Source: Chlorops oryzae
Lineage: Eukaryota > Arthropoda > Insecta > Diptera > Chloropidae
DNA: 64,000 bases
Assembly: GCA_020466095.1 (NCBI GenBank)
Contig: CM035807.1
Location: forward strand, 40,806,496 to 40,870,495
Direction: 5' to 3'
Positions 1 to 10,625 of the stretch are shown here, in pieces. Under the pieces are notes generated by a model that ran no database searches, had not been told where the DNA came from, and was given only the letters and a program-made list of their open reading frames with translations. The position numbers were made by a program, and so were the translations under genes. Within the stretch, counting starts at the first letter, position 1; the number at the start of each line of letters is the position of its first letter.

Positions 1-106
1 AACATTCAGTTTTTTAAAAATTATATTTTTTAAATTTAAAGAAACAGTTCTAAAAAATAACTTTAAGATCTGCTATGTTATTAACAAAACGGCTTATTGG
101 TAAAGC

Positions 107-293
107 ATACGACTAGGAACCGAGAATTCTGAAGTTTAAAGCCCAAAAAAGTATAATAGAAATACAATTTTTTTTTATATTTTGGATTTTTTCTTAAGTT
201 TCGGGGGTGTGCAGTTCATCCGAGAAAAAAAAATTTATTTCTATTATACTTTTTTGGGCTTTGAACTTCAGAACTCTCGGTTCCTAGTCATAT
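107..293. repeat. Inverted repeat, about 57-bp arms
   Basis: The arm at 107-164 (containing GACTAGGAACCGAGA and AGCCCAAAAAAGTATAATAG) is repeated in reverse complement at 236-293 with a few mismatches. The spacer of about 70 bp is AT-rich. No target duplication was found, so it could be a small foldback or the core of a degraded element. Confidence 0.8.
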
Positions 294-1225
294 GCCGTCT
301 TGTCAAATATAAAAACGGGTCCCAAAATCGAAATTACTTTTTGGAGCAAGTAAAATGTTTTAACTGAATAAAAAAATTATGCTTGCATATTTTAGGGTTT
401 CACTTTTAAACGCGAAAATCTCCGTTAACTGTGCCAATCCCAATAAATCAATATCACTATTGTATTCAGCGCATTTTACTTTATATTTCTAGATATGAAA
501 GCCGTCTGTCGGTTTTTTGAACTAGCACAGTGTAATCGATTGCTTTCCGAGAAAAAAAAATTTTTTTTAATCAATACACATTTTTTGGCTTTTCCGTGTA
601 TATATGTTATTAGGGCAACCAGAAATATGCCAAAAAAATATGCCAATTTGACATAATATTATATATGCTAGGACATATGCCAACGTTATATGCCACTTTA
701 AAATTTTTTATTCGTGCATGCGGAATGCCACCTCTTTTTTTGTATAATGGAAAGTTTCACAATGATGTTGGCAGTTGTTGGCAACAAAGTATACATTTTT
801 GAAAAGAAAAATTGTTTTGGCTTTCAAATAAATCCAATTTTGTTTTGATGCTCTTTGACGCAAACAAGTTATACTCTTGCAAAATAAGGAAATCGTGTAA
901 AATTGGAGCTTAAAAAAATATATTATAAAAATAATTTTATTTACTGCATAATATTTTTTAATAAATATTATCAAACGATTAATGACTCATATTAATTTAT
1001 TTAAAAAAAACAACGAGTTTCTACAGCCATTTTTGTGTAAGATGTGAGCTACTAAAATAGTCTAAATATTGCATTTTGAACACAGTTTTAAGGAAATCAA
1101 AAAGTGCAATGTTTGTTTATCAACCACGCCCACAATTATTGTGCAATCAAACTAAAATTTTACTGTGGAACTATTCTTAATCAACTAGCATACCACGATT
1201 TTGCATATTTGGACATCAACATTGA
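294..1225. other. AT-rich DNA without recognised gene
   Basis: No coding potential is visible. ATATGCCA-type words recur at 624-700. A CACAGTG heptamer at 526-532 has neither a nonamer at 12/23 spacing nor a GC-rich flank, so it was not called as an element end. Confidence 0.6.
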
Positions 1226-1264
1226 GCATTTTTTGCCGACCTACTGAAATTCTGAACCACTGTG
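1226..1264 (-). mobile_element. Transib-like terminus with 23-nt RSS-like spacing
   Basis: Read on the minus strand, 1264-1258 is the heptamer CACAGTG. It is followed by a spacer of exactly 23 nt (1257-1235) and the nonamer-like AAAAAATGC (1234-1226). The five bases outside the heptamer, 1265-1269, are CGGCG, the kind of GC-rich pentamer that Transib elements duplicate on insertion (family knowledge). The matching other end of this element was not found to the left, so the body is degraded or truncated. Confidence 0.6.
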
Positions 1265-1765
1265 CGGCGTTGTGAAGCATGTGTTTCGGTTATGTGAAGC
1301 GAGATGCAGATTTACCGTTCTCACGGTGCAATCTTGCTTCTTTCTAGTGATGCCAGCATAGATATTTTGCACATTCTATTGCTAACAGTTGGCAGCACTG
1401 CTTTGTTTTCACTGTTGGTTTTTGTTTATTATCGTGAGCAAAAGCTTTGGATGTTGCGGAATAGAGATAAAGTGTGAGTTAATTGTTATGCATAATATAT
1501 TTTAAAAGAATGCATCTTTTTACCCGGTTTTTTTTTTTATTTTTCTTCCTCTGCTGTCATTTATTTCCCACTATTTCCGATTATTTTCGATAACAAGCAG
1601 GGTTGATATCAAATTTAACTTGCTTCGCTACTTGCTTCGAACTGGAACAAGTAGAGATAGTGCTTCGGGCTGTCAAAAATTTGTATGGCGAAACGCTTGC
1701 TTCGCAGCTTGCTTTGCCTGCTGCGAAGCGAGAATGAAAGCCGAAGCACTTGATTCACAACGCCG
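1265..1765. repeat. 501-bp segment with inverted ends between two Transib-like termini
   Basis: The first 25 bp (1265-1289, starting CGGCGTTGTGAAGCA) and the last 25 bp (1741-1765, ending TTCACAACGCCG) are inverted copies with 3 mismatches. Outside each lies a CACAGTG heptamer facing outward. The interior is rich in GCTTCG/CGAAGC words (1617-1745). It could be a MITE whose ends were targeted twice, or a duplicated target. No ORF is supported. Confidence 0.6.
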
Positions 1766-1793
1766 CACAGTGTAACGTCCGCGGACAAAAATA
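1766..1793 (+). mobile_element. Transib-like terminus with 12-nt RSS-like spacing
   Basis: CACAGTG (1766-1772), a spacer of exactly 12 nt (1773-1784) and the nonamer-like ACAAAAATA (1785-1793). The preceding pentamer is CGCCG (1761-1765). The layout matches the 12-type left end of the complete element at 28423-30362. The element body continues rightward but no 23-type right end was found before the next insertion. Confidence 0.65.
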
Positions 1794-2047
1794 AAAAAAT
1801 CGATGTTTAAATTGTTCCGAAATTCTAATGACTTTTAATGCACAATATTTTGGCTAAAGAGACTAGAAACGAATTTTTTGGATAGTAGATAGGTACCATT
1901 TTCTGAAAGGAGGTCCCAAAGTTGCACTTTCTGCAAAGGGATTTTTCTTGTTGCCACACAATTGTTTTAATTGTTATAATTTGAATAAGTGTAGCTTTTT
2001 TTATTTTTTTTTCCTACCATCATGTTTTATATACGAAATTACAGAGT
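1794..2047. other. AT-rich, probable Transib-like body remnant
   Basis: Follows the 12-type terminus. No ORF, tRNA or repeat is supported in it. Confidence 0.4.
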
Positions 2048-3886
2048 AAAAAAAAAAGGTCCTGTAACAGAAAAGTTACATACCCCCCTTTATGTTTTGT
2101 GGGGCGCTTATCACGAATCGGGAGTCAGATTTTCTCCTTTACCATATTCTTCCTCAGCGTACCCAAAAACGTATTATGGGATACGTATTTCGATTTTTGA
2201 TGCATTACAGCATTTCCACCCTACTGGGGTTGGTTCATCAAGGATTCGGGGGGGTGTTGAGGGAAAACTAAGGGACGTATCTTAATTTCGACTTTATATT
2301 CTTGCTCAGCGTGCACAAAAATGTACTGTACGACACGTATTTCGATTCCTTATGTATTTGAGAAATTTCACCTTTTTTGGGGGTTTGAACCAGGATGCGG
2401 AGGGGTGTGTAGGGAAATTTAGGGTCGTATCTTAGTTTCGACTCCATATTCTTACTCAGCATAACAAAAATTGTAACTTGCGATATTTAATTTTTTTTAT
2501 TTTATGCATTTTTGAAAATGAGCCCTTTTGGGGGTTTTAGGGAGGCGCTGGGGCGAAAACTAGGGTGATGGAGAAAATCTGACTCCGGATTCATGATCAG
2601 CGCCCCACAAAACATACAGGGGGTATGTCACTTTTCTGTAACATGACCTTTTTATACCCAGCGTAAGCGGGGTATATTAGTTTTGTGCAAATCTTGTAAC
2701 AGGGAGAATTAAGCTCCGGAGATAATAGAAAAATAATATAGAAATGTCAGGATCAAAAACTGAATCGATTTAGACATGTCCGTCTGTCCGTCTGTCCGTC
2801 TGTCCGTCTGTCCGTCTGTCCCGTCTGTCCTTCCGTCCGTCTGTCCGTCTGTCCGTCCGTCCGTGGTCGGATCTCCTCGAAACGGCTGGACCAATCAAGT
2901 CGAAATTTGGCACACAGGTATATCGGGAACACGAGTGTGATCCTAAGTAAAAATGGGAGACATCCGCCCACTGCCACGCCCCCAAATGAATTTATTGTGT
3001 TTTCAATAAAATGCTTGTAACTTGCGAACCACTCAACACATTCCATTGATATTTGGTGTGCTGGTAAACTACGAAAAGAGACATTTTTTGGAAAAAAATG
3101 GACGCCGCCCTCCTCGAGCCACGCCCACAAATAAGCCCAAAAATAAGGTCTTATTAACTTCCGAAGTAAACGGCGTAGAAGCTTCAAATTCGCAGCATAG
3201 GTTGACCAAGGCGAATGAAAGGTGTAGGAACAAAAATTTATGTAGCCCGCCCACTGCCACGCCCCACAAATAAGAATTTTCATAACTTCCGAAGTAAAAG
3301 GCGTAGAAGCTTCAAATTCGCAGCATAGGTTGACCAAGGCAAATGAAAGGTGTAGGAACAAAAATTTATGTACCCGCCCACTGCCACGCCCACAAATAGA
3401 GAATTTTCATAACTTCCGAAGTAAAAGGCGTAGAAGCTTCAAATTCGCAGCATAGGTTGACCAAGGCAAATGAAAGGTGAGGAACAAAAATTTATGTAGC
3501 CCGCCCTCTGCCACGCCCACAAATGAAGATTTTTCGTAACTTCCGAAGTAAAAGGCGTAGAAGCTTCGAATTCGCAACATAGGTTCACCAAGGCGAATGA
3601 AAGGTGCAGGAAAAAAATTTTTTGTGGCCCGCCCACTGCCACGCCCACAAATAAAGATTTTTCGTAACTTCCGAAGTAGAAGGCGTAGAAGCTTCAAATT
3701 CGCAATATAGGTTCACCAAGGCGAATGAAAGGTGTAGGGAAATAATTTATGTTGCCCTCCCACTGCCACGCCCACAAATAGAGAAGCAAAACATAGTGCG
3801 CTCAAATGTCGGGACGCTGGGTATTTCAAAGTCGGGCTTGACCGACTTTAGCTTTCTTACTTGTTTTTTTTTTGTGTGCCGGTGTA
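2048..3886. mobile_element. Foldback MITE (family R) with nested family A copy
   Basis: Inverted arms at 2059-2143 and 2568-2648 share GTCCTGTAAC / CTGTAACATGAC and a stretch around GCGCCCCACAAAACATA. A family A element sits in the T-tract just outside the right arm (2649-3865). The outer end GTGTGCCGGTGT continues at 3874-3885. A second copy of the family at 37141-37313 starts with the same terminus, ACACCGGCACAC, followed by A8 and GTCCTGTTACAG, which supports reading 2048-3886 as one interrupted element. No target duplication was found. Confidence 0.65.
2651..3865 (-). mobile_element. Family A element A1 (mini-me/DINE-like)
   Basis: Minus-strand copy. Its 5' end (CTTACTTGTT on the plus strand, 3856-3865) has the AAGTCGG/CCGACTT hairpin, and its 3' end at 2651 reads TTTATACCCAGCGTAAGC on the plus strand. 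The order is 5 copies of the roughly 127-bp CCACGCCCAC module, a unique block, (GTCY)n at 2777-2864, a core with TCAGGATCAAAAACTG, and a TA-rich tract. It is inserted in family R. Proteins predicted through it are translations of repeats. Confidence 0.85.
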
Positions 3887-4425
3887 ATTGAAGTAGTTAA
3901 TTTTGATCAGCGTAGAAATAAAAACTTTCTAAACCTTTCCAGTTAAAAATCTTTTGCAAAACATCAATAGAAGTAAGTTAAAGAAATGCAAAAAGAATTA
4001 TCTGCTAATACCAGCTAATGCGGAATATACATGGTTTTTAGTGGCTGCTGTAATAACAATAGGCGAATTATTCAATGTATGGCTGGTGGGCGCTGGCAAA
4101 ATGCGCTTAGACAAATTGAGCTTAACGCTAAAATTTTTGGAGGAAAAAGTGGATTTTGTTAAAGAAACAGTCGATATAGATGTCGTAAAGAAGAAAATAG
4201 AAAATTTGGAAGCCAAATTACAGCGTAGGTGGAGACTTTGCGGTCGCAATAATGGCTTTTTTAGTAGTAAATTTTCAGAATGCCTTAGTTCTCCTTCAAT
4301 ATACATTCGAGTGAGAATTTAAGTAAATCTATGAATTAATTTTTTTAATATTTGTAAATATGTGTTTATATACAAATTAGAAATTCAACGAGCCAGATTT
4401 AATCTCACCACTATTGTAAATTTAA
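3887..4425. other. Single-copy spacer with unsupported 122-codon frame
   Basis: An open frame on the plus strand ends at 4322. Its middle (about residues 50-90) is Lys/Glu/Leu-rich and would form a helix, but no family is recognised. The opposite strand is open over nearly the same interval (3998-4306), a warning sign for chance openness. It could be an exon or pseudogene fragment. I do not call a gene. Confidence 0.3.
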
Positions 4426-5908
4426 ACAAGTAAGAAAGCTAAAGTCGGTCAAGCCCGACTTTGAAAATACCCAGCGTCCCGACATTATGAGCCACTATAT
4501 TTTTGCTTCTCTATTTGTGGGCGTGGCAGTGGAAGGGCAACATAATTATTTCCCTACCCTTTCATTCGCCTTGGTGAACTTATGTTGCGAATTTGAAGCT
4601 TCTACGCCTTTTACTTCGGAATTACGAAAAATCTTTATTTGGGGCGTGGCAGTGGGCGGGCTACATAAATTTTTGATCCTACACCTTTCATTTGCCTTGG
4701 TGAACCTATGTTGCGAATTTGAAGCTTCTACGCCTTTTACTTCGGAAGTTACGATAAATCTTCATTTGTAGGCGTGGCAGTGGGCGGGGCACATAAAATT
4801 TTTACCTACACCTTTCATTCGCCTTGGTGAACCTATGTTGCGAATTTGAAGCTTCGACGCCTTTTACTTCGGAAGTTACGAAAAATCTTTATTTGTGGGC
4901 GTGGCAGTGGGCGGGCTAAATAAATTTTTGTTCCTACACCTTTCATTTGCCTTGGTGAACCTATGTTGCGAATTTGAAGCTTCGAGCCTTTTACTTCGGA
5001 AGTTACGAAAAATCTTTATTTGTGGGCGTGGCAGTGGGCGGGCCACAAAAAAATTTTTTCCTACACCTTTCATTCGCCTTGGTGAACCTATGTTGCGAAT
5101 TCGAAGCTTCTACGCCTTTTACTTCGGAAGTTACAAAAATCTTTATTTGTGGGCGTGGCAGTGGGGGGCCATAAAAAAATTTTCCTACACCTTTCATTCG
5201 CCTTGGTTAACCTAGTTGCGAATTTGAAGCTTCTACGCCTTTTACTTCGGAAGTTATGAAAATTCTCTATTTGTGGGCGTGGCAGTGGGCGGGCTACAAA
5301 AATTTTTGCCTACACCTTTCATTTGCCTTGGTCAACCTATGCTGCGAATTTGAACCTTCTACGCCTTTTACTTCACAAGTTACGATAAGCCCTTATTTGT
5401 GGGCTTATTTGTGGGCGTGGCTCACGGAGGGCGGCGTCCATTTTTTGCCAGGATATGTCCCTTTTCGTAGTTTACCAGCACACCAAATATCAATGGAATG
5501 TGTTGAGTGGTTCGCAAGTTACAAGCATTTTATTGAAAACACAATAAATTCATTTGTGGGCGTGGCATGGGCGGATGTCTCCCATTTTTACTTAGGATCA
5601 TACTCGGACCCGATATACATGTGTGCCAAATTTCGACTTCATTGGTTCAGCCGTTTCGGAGGAGATCCGACCACGGACGGACGGACAGACGGACAGACGG
5701 ACAGACGGTCAGACGGACAGACGGACAGACGGACAGACGGACAGACGGTCAGACGGACAGACGGACAGACGGACAGACGGACATGTCTAAATCGATTCAG
5801 TTTTTGATCCTGATCATTTCTATATATATTTTTCTATATCTCCGGAGCTTAATTCTCCCTGTTACAAGATTTGCACAAAACTAATATACCCCGCTTACGC
5901 TGGGTATA
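4426..5908 (+). mobile_element. Family A element A2 (reference description)
   Basis: Begins ACAAGTAAGAAAGC, then the hairpin AAGTCGGTCAAGCCCGACTT, then ATACCCAGCGTCCCGAC. Seven copies of a roughly 127-bp module follow; each contains CGCCTTGGTGAACC, a CGCCTTTTACTTCGG segment and GTGGGCGTGGCAGTGGGCGG. A unique block with GGAGATCCGACCACG comes next, then (GACR)n (R = A/G) at 5675-5782, a core TTTTTGATCCTGATCA, a TA-rich tract, CTCCGGAGCTTA, and the 3' end GCTTACGCTGGGTAT. TA tract, core and GTCY tract match the published mini-me design, and these elements belong with the Helitron/Helentron-related DINE group (family knowledge). There is no terminal inverted repeat and no visible target duplication. 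Confidence 0.85.
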
Positions 5909-7038
5909 ACAAGTAAGAAAGCTAAAGTCGGTCAAGCCCGACTTTAAAATACCCAGCGTCCCGACATTATGAGTGCACTATGTTTTCCTTTTCTATTTGT
6001 GGGCGTGGCAGTGGGAGGGCCACATAAAGTATTTCCCTACACCCTTCATTCGCCTTGGTGAACCTATGTTGCGAATTTGAAGCTTATACGCCTTTTACTT
6101 CGGAAGTCACGAAAAATCTTCATTTGTGGGCGTGGCAGTGGGCGGGCCACATAAAATTTTTACCTACACCTTTCATTCGCCTTGGTGAACCTATGTTGCG
6201 AATTTGAAGCTTCTACGCCTTTTACTTCGGAAGTTACGAAAAATCTTCATTTTTGGGCGTGGCAGTGGGCGGGCCACATAAAATTTTTACCTACAACTTT
6301 CATTCGCCTTGGTGAACCTATGTTGCGAATTCGAAGCTTCTACGCCTTTTACTTCGGAAGTTACGAAAAATCTTCATTTGTGGGCGTGGCAGCGGGCGGG
6401 CAAGTTAAATTTTTTCCCTACACCTTTCGTTTGCCTTGGTCAACCTATGTTGCGAATTTGAAGCGTCTACGCCTATTAATTCGGAAGTTACGAAAAATCT
6501 CCATTTGTGGGCGTGGAAGTGGGCGGGCCATATAAATTTTTTTCCTATACCTTTCATTCGCCTTGGTCAACCTATGTTGCGAATTTGAACCTTCTACGCC
6601 TTTTACTTCACAAGTTACGATAAGCCCTTATTTGTGGGCTTATTTGTGGGCGTGGCTCACGGAGGGCGGCGTCCATTTTTTTCCAGGATATGTCCCTTTT
6701 CGTAGTTTACCAGTACACCAAATATCAATGGAATGTGTTGAGTGGTTCGCAAGATACCAACAATTTACTGAAAACACATTATATTCATTTGTGGGCGTGG
6801 CAGTGGGCGGATGTCTCCCATTTTTACTTAGGATCATACTCGGATCCCGATATAGCTGTGTGCCAAATTTCGACTTGATTGGTCCAGCCCTTTCGGAGGA
6901 GATCCGACCACGGACGGACGGACAGACGGACAGACGGACGGACGGACGGACGGACAGACGGACATGTCTAAATCGATTCAGTTTTTGATCCTGATCATTT
7001 CTATATATATATATACCCGCTTACGCTGGGTATAAAAA
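5909..7038 (+). mobile_element. Family A element A3
   Basis: Abuts A2 directly: A2's GGGTATA runs straight into ACAAGTAAG. It has five 127-bp modules and a short (GACR)n tract at 6913-6963. The CTCCGGAGCTTA block before the 3' end is deleted, so the TA tract runs straight into ACCCGCTTACGCTGGG. The same deletion in A5 marks A3 and A5 as duplicates. Confidence 0.85.
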
Positions 7039-7060
7039 TTATTTCATTTTGATTTTTTTT

Positions 7061-7337
7061 TTTGGCCCTCTATAATCGAAATGATGTGGCTTTGGGATAG
7101 CGTAGGGGATGCGTGCTATGCCATTGATCCCAGGGTCCGAGGTTCGATTCTCGGCACAGGCGAAACGGATTGTAATGTTCCTAGCCTATCACTGGGTTTT
7201 CAAAAAATCGCATGTTAGAGGCACACTACATAATAAGACATACACACTCACACAAACGCTAGAAAATCTCCTTGGTATCACAATGGGCCGATTAACGGCC
7301 TAAGTGGCAGCCACTCCAACCTACCTACCAACCTAAT
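7061..7337 (+). mobile_element. tRNA-derived SINE (copy 1)
   Basis: A Pol III-type head: A-box-like TAGCGTAGGGGATGCG at 7098 and B-box GGTTCGATTCTC at 7141-7152, ending CACAGGCGA. The unrelated body ends with the simple tail CCAACCTACCTACCAACC (7316-7333). The head does not fold as a full tRNA, so a SINE is more likely than a tRNA gene. A near-identical copy lies at 12946-13217. Confidence 0.6.
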
Positions 7338-7832
7338 GGAAAGTATAGGGTATTTTCTAGATTTCGATTCGAATCCAATTCGATTCGATTGTTCATTGTT
7401 TTTATGAGGAATTGTTTTGTTTTTTTTTTATGAAGAAGAATTGCTTTCATCTTTTTGCTAAATAAAAATACTAGAAAAATATTCAATACTAAAATAAAAT
7501 ACAATACAAATGTCTAAATTCTCTACGTACATTTGATTGAAAAATGTAGACAAAGTAAGGAACCGACTAGTCGTCGACTAGTCGCCGACTACAAAAGTGG
7601 CCGACTAGTCGGCTTTACCGATTAGTCGGCGACTAGTCGGAACATCCCTAGTTATTAATTCTTGCTTTGAGTTTTCGAATTTATTTTCTCTTTGTGGCAT
7701 GAAAGAATTTTGTACAAAAAAATTCAGTTTTTAGGAGATCATTCTGAATACTATGTCTCCACGCCGAAATTTCTGGATCGGAAAATGGGGATGTGGTATT
7801 TCTTCCGAAGTCCCGAAGCCAAATTTGATTAA
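7338..7832. other. Segment S interior with GACTAGTCG array
   Basis: 7562-7641 holds at least six overlapping GACTAGTCG/CGACTAG palindromic words and ends CATCCCTA (7642-7649). That is the same terminal octamer as the hAT MITE at 29166-29937, so it may be a decayed relative of it. The rest is AT-rich with no gene. Confidence 0.5.
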
Positions 7833-8041
7833 AGAGCCAGTCCTTGTGGAAACGTATGCACTTTCGCACGAACGAAAAATTGCATGCAAATGGTTTCTGT
7901 TATATAATTGTTTATGTTGGTTTTGCACTGTAAATATTAATGTTACGTAAATAACAATTTAATATGTATCATAATCCATTTCCATTTGCTTCATTCAGAC
8001 ATTTTCGTTTTGACGAGTTCATTTCCACAAGGACTGGCTCT
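7833..8041. mobile_element. TTAA-flanked MITE (copy 1), piggyBac-type target
   Basis: Terminal inverted repeats AGAGCCAGTCCTTGTGGAAA (left) and its complement ending GGACTGGCTCT (right) are perfect for 20 bp. TTAA flanks both sides at 7829-7832 and 8042-8045. Exact TTAA duplication is the piggyBac hallmark (family knowledge). The termini do not start CCC as in classical piggyBac, so the superfamily is an inference. The duplicate is at 13713-13921. Confidence 0.7.
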
Positions 8042-8282
8042 TTAATCACAATATTTTTTTTTAGGTTTAATAGGGGAAGTAAACTACTTAATCAATTCAG
8101 TTGAAAATCTTGAGAGTTGTTTTTTGTACTTTAAAAATGATTTGTACTTTAAAAATGAGAGTTAATTTTTTTTCGCAATTCGTACCATATCCTCCACATT
8201 TTAAATCCAAAACCTAAAAATATGGCTTCGGGATTTACTATAAATAAACACCTTTCAAACCATGCACAAAGAATATTTTTAA

Positions 8283-9395
8283 ACAAGTAAGAAAGCTAAA
8301 AACGGTCAAGCCCGACTTTGAAATACCCAGCGTCCCGACATTATGAGCGCACTGTGTTTTGCTTCTCTATATGTGGGCGTGGGAGGGCAACATAAATTAT
8401 TTCCCTTCACCTTTCATTCGCCTTGGTGAACCTATGTTGCGAATTTGAAGCTTCTACGCCTTTTACTTCGGAAGTTACGAAAAATCTTCATTTGTGGGCG
8501 TGGCAGTGGGCGGGCCAAAAAAAATTTTTTCCTACACCTTTCATTCGCCTTGGTGAACCTATGTTGCGAATTCGAAGCTTCTACGCCTTTTACTTCGGAA
8601 GTTACGAAAAATCTTCATTTGTAGGCGTGGCAGTGGGCGGGCCATAAAAAAAATTCCTACACCTTTACTCGCCTTGGTGAACCTATGTTGCGAATTTGAA
8701 GCGTCTACGCCTATTAATTCGGAAGTTACGAAAAATCTCCATTTGTGGGCGTGGCAGTGGGCGGGTCATATTAATTTTTTTCCTACACCTTTCATTCGCC
8801 TTGGTCAACCTATGTTGCGAATTTGAACCTTCTAAGCCTTTTACTTCACAAGTTACGATAAGCCCTTATTTGTGGGCTTATTTGTGGGCGTGGCTCACGG
8901 AGGGCGGCGTCCATTTTTTTCAGGATATGTCTCTTTTTGTAGTTTACCAGTGCACCAAATATCAATGGAATGTATTGAGTGGTTCGCAAGTTACAAGCAT
9001 TTTACTGAAAACACATTATATTCATTTGTGGGCGTGGCAGTGGGCGGATGTCTCCCATTTTTACTTAGGGTCATACTCGGATCCCGATATACCTGTGTGC
9101 CAAATTTCGACTTGATTGGTCAAGCCGTTTCGGAGGAGATCCGACCACGGACGGACGGACAGACGGACAGACGTACGGACGGACAGACGGACAGACGGAC
9201 GGACGGACAGACGGACGGACGGACGGACGGACGGACGGACGGACAGACGGACAGACGGACATATCTAAATTGATTCAGTTTTTGATCCTGATCATTTCTA
9301 TATATTATATATATGTCTATATCTCCGGAGCTTAGTTCTCCCTGTTACAAGATTCGCACAAAACTAATATACCCCGCTTACGCTGGGTATAAAAA
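8283..9395 (+). mobile_element. Family A element A4
   Basis: Four modules. The hairpin carries a base change (CTAAAAACGGTC instead of CTAAAGTCGGTC) shared with A6 only. (GACR)n spans 9149-9262. The complete 3' end is present. The changed hairpin loses two stem pairs, so copies A4/A6 descend from one defective parent through segmental duplication. Confidence 0.85.
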
Positions 9396-9621
9396 TTCAT
9401 TCATGCCCTAAAAGGTCAAAATAGCTCAAAAATCGGAGAAAAATTTTAAAAATTCTATTTTTTTACAATTGCAATCTTCATGAAAAACGTGTCAATTGAT
9501 AGGCCGAAATATTAACTGTGATACAATGTCAATCTTGACAAGTTAGCAAAGCAGTCATATATTATATACGCAGTAAAAACTACAGGTTTAAAATTAAAAC
9601 CAATCGGTATAAAATTAAATC
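9396..9621. other. Spacer between A4 and D1
   Basis: 226 bp of AT-rich sequence, repeated in the duplicates at 15277-15502 and 18119-18345. No feature is recognised. Confidence 0.6.
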
Positions 9622-9754
9622 TTTTTATACCTTTTCCGAAGGAAAGGGTATATTAAGTTTGGCTCGGAGTATGTAACATACCAAAGGAGTCGCGATAGAT
9701 ATAGACATATATATATATTCTTGATCAGGGTGACAAGAGGAGTCGATCTAGCCA

Positions 9755-9802
<48 letters not shown>

Positions 9803-10625
9803 GGTCACACTTTAGTTTTTCGTAATTTACTGCTAAGCCATGAAAGATATCATATTGAAATTTGGCATGGACTTGAACCAGGTAAATGTCCGAAAAACTG
9901 CATAAAAATTGTTTTCGTAGTCCCTCCTTGGGTCGTGGGAAGTGGTTCAGAAGTTTCAAAAATCACGATTTTTTAGGGTTTTTCCTGGATAACTTTTTTA
10001 CTATACATCCCAGCTTATTGAAATTTGGTGTGTGTATAGCTACTATGTAGACTTAAGCTTTCGCTGAAAAAAAATTGCGACATCGCTATAACTATGGTCA
10101 TCATCCTACACATTAGAGAAAAACACTCTTTCTCTTATTCTCATATCTGTATACAAAAATGATTTTTTTTTGCTTCTTCCGATTGTGTATTTTGCCGCCA
10201 AATAAAGTCGTCACATAAGATTAAAATTTGATCAAGACCACCATCCGCGAAATTCGCGAAAATTTGATTTTCACTATTTTGAATTGAGTATTTCGCAGCT
10301 AAACAAAATGTCCTCTAAGGGTTAAAATTTGATCAAGACCACCATTCGCGAAATTCGCAAAAATTTGATTTTCACTATTTTGAATTGAGTATTTTGCTGC
10401 TAGACAAAATGTCCTCTAACGGTTTAAATTTGACCATGCCCACCATTCGCAAAAAATTTGTACTTAAATATAATTTCGAGTTTGTGAAGCTAAATCGAAG
10501 CACAGATAATGTGTAGCTAGAACAACGAAAAGGGCAGGAATTATTGTCAAGGTAATGTTTCAACATATTTAAGGCTGAGGAAAAGGTGTGCAATCGGCTT
10601 AGCCGATGTAAACTTCTTTACTTGT
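9622..10625 (-). mobile_element. Family D element D1 (mini-me-like)
   Basis: Minus-strand element. Its 5' end (complement of TTTACTTGTT, 10616-10625) is AACAAGTAAAG followed by the perfect hairpin ATCGGCTAAGCCGAT (10592-10606). Its 3' end is the complement of TTTTTATACCTTTTCC (9622). It carries the mini-me core TTCTTGATCAGGGTGAC plus GAGTCGATCTAGCCATG between a TA tract (9700-9717) and (GTCT)n at 9758-9801. Three imperfect copies of a unit with GACAAAATGTCCTCTAA / AAATTTGATCAAGACC lie at 10190-10440. Confidence 0.85.

Noticed and set aside
526..1264. A complete Transib element from the CACAGTG at 526 to the 23-type end at 1264
   Set aside because: The heptamer at 526 lacks a nonamer at 12 nt and its flank (ACTAG) does not match CGGCG.
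3954..4322. Possible small protein gene
   Set aside because: The opposite strand is equally open, no family is recognised, and it lies between two mobile elements.
5256..5807. Long open frames through A elements ending in Thr/Asp/Gly/Arg-Gln repeats, also at 2753-3361, 6563-6988, 11914-12330, 20387-20905, 37738-38202
   Set aside because: They are translations of the 127-bp modules and of (GACR)n, occur in several frames and both strands, and change with copy number. Not genes.
9149..9262. Regular GACGGACA repeats looking like an array (CRISPR-like spacing)
   Set aside because: There are no unique spacers; it is a 4-bp simple repeat (GACR)n typical of mini-me elements, in a eukaryotic genome.
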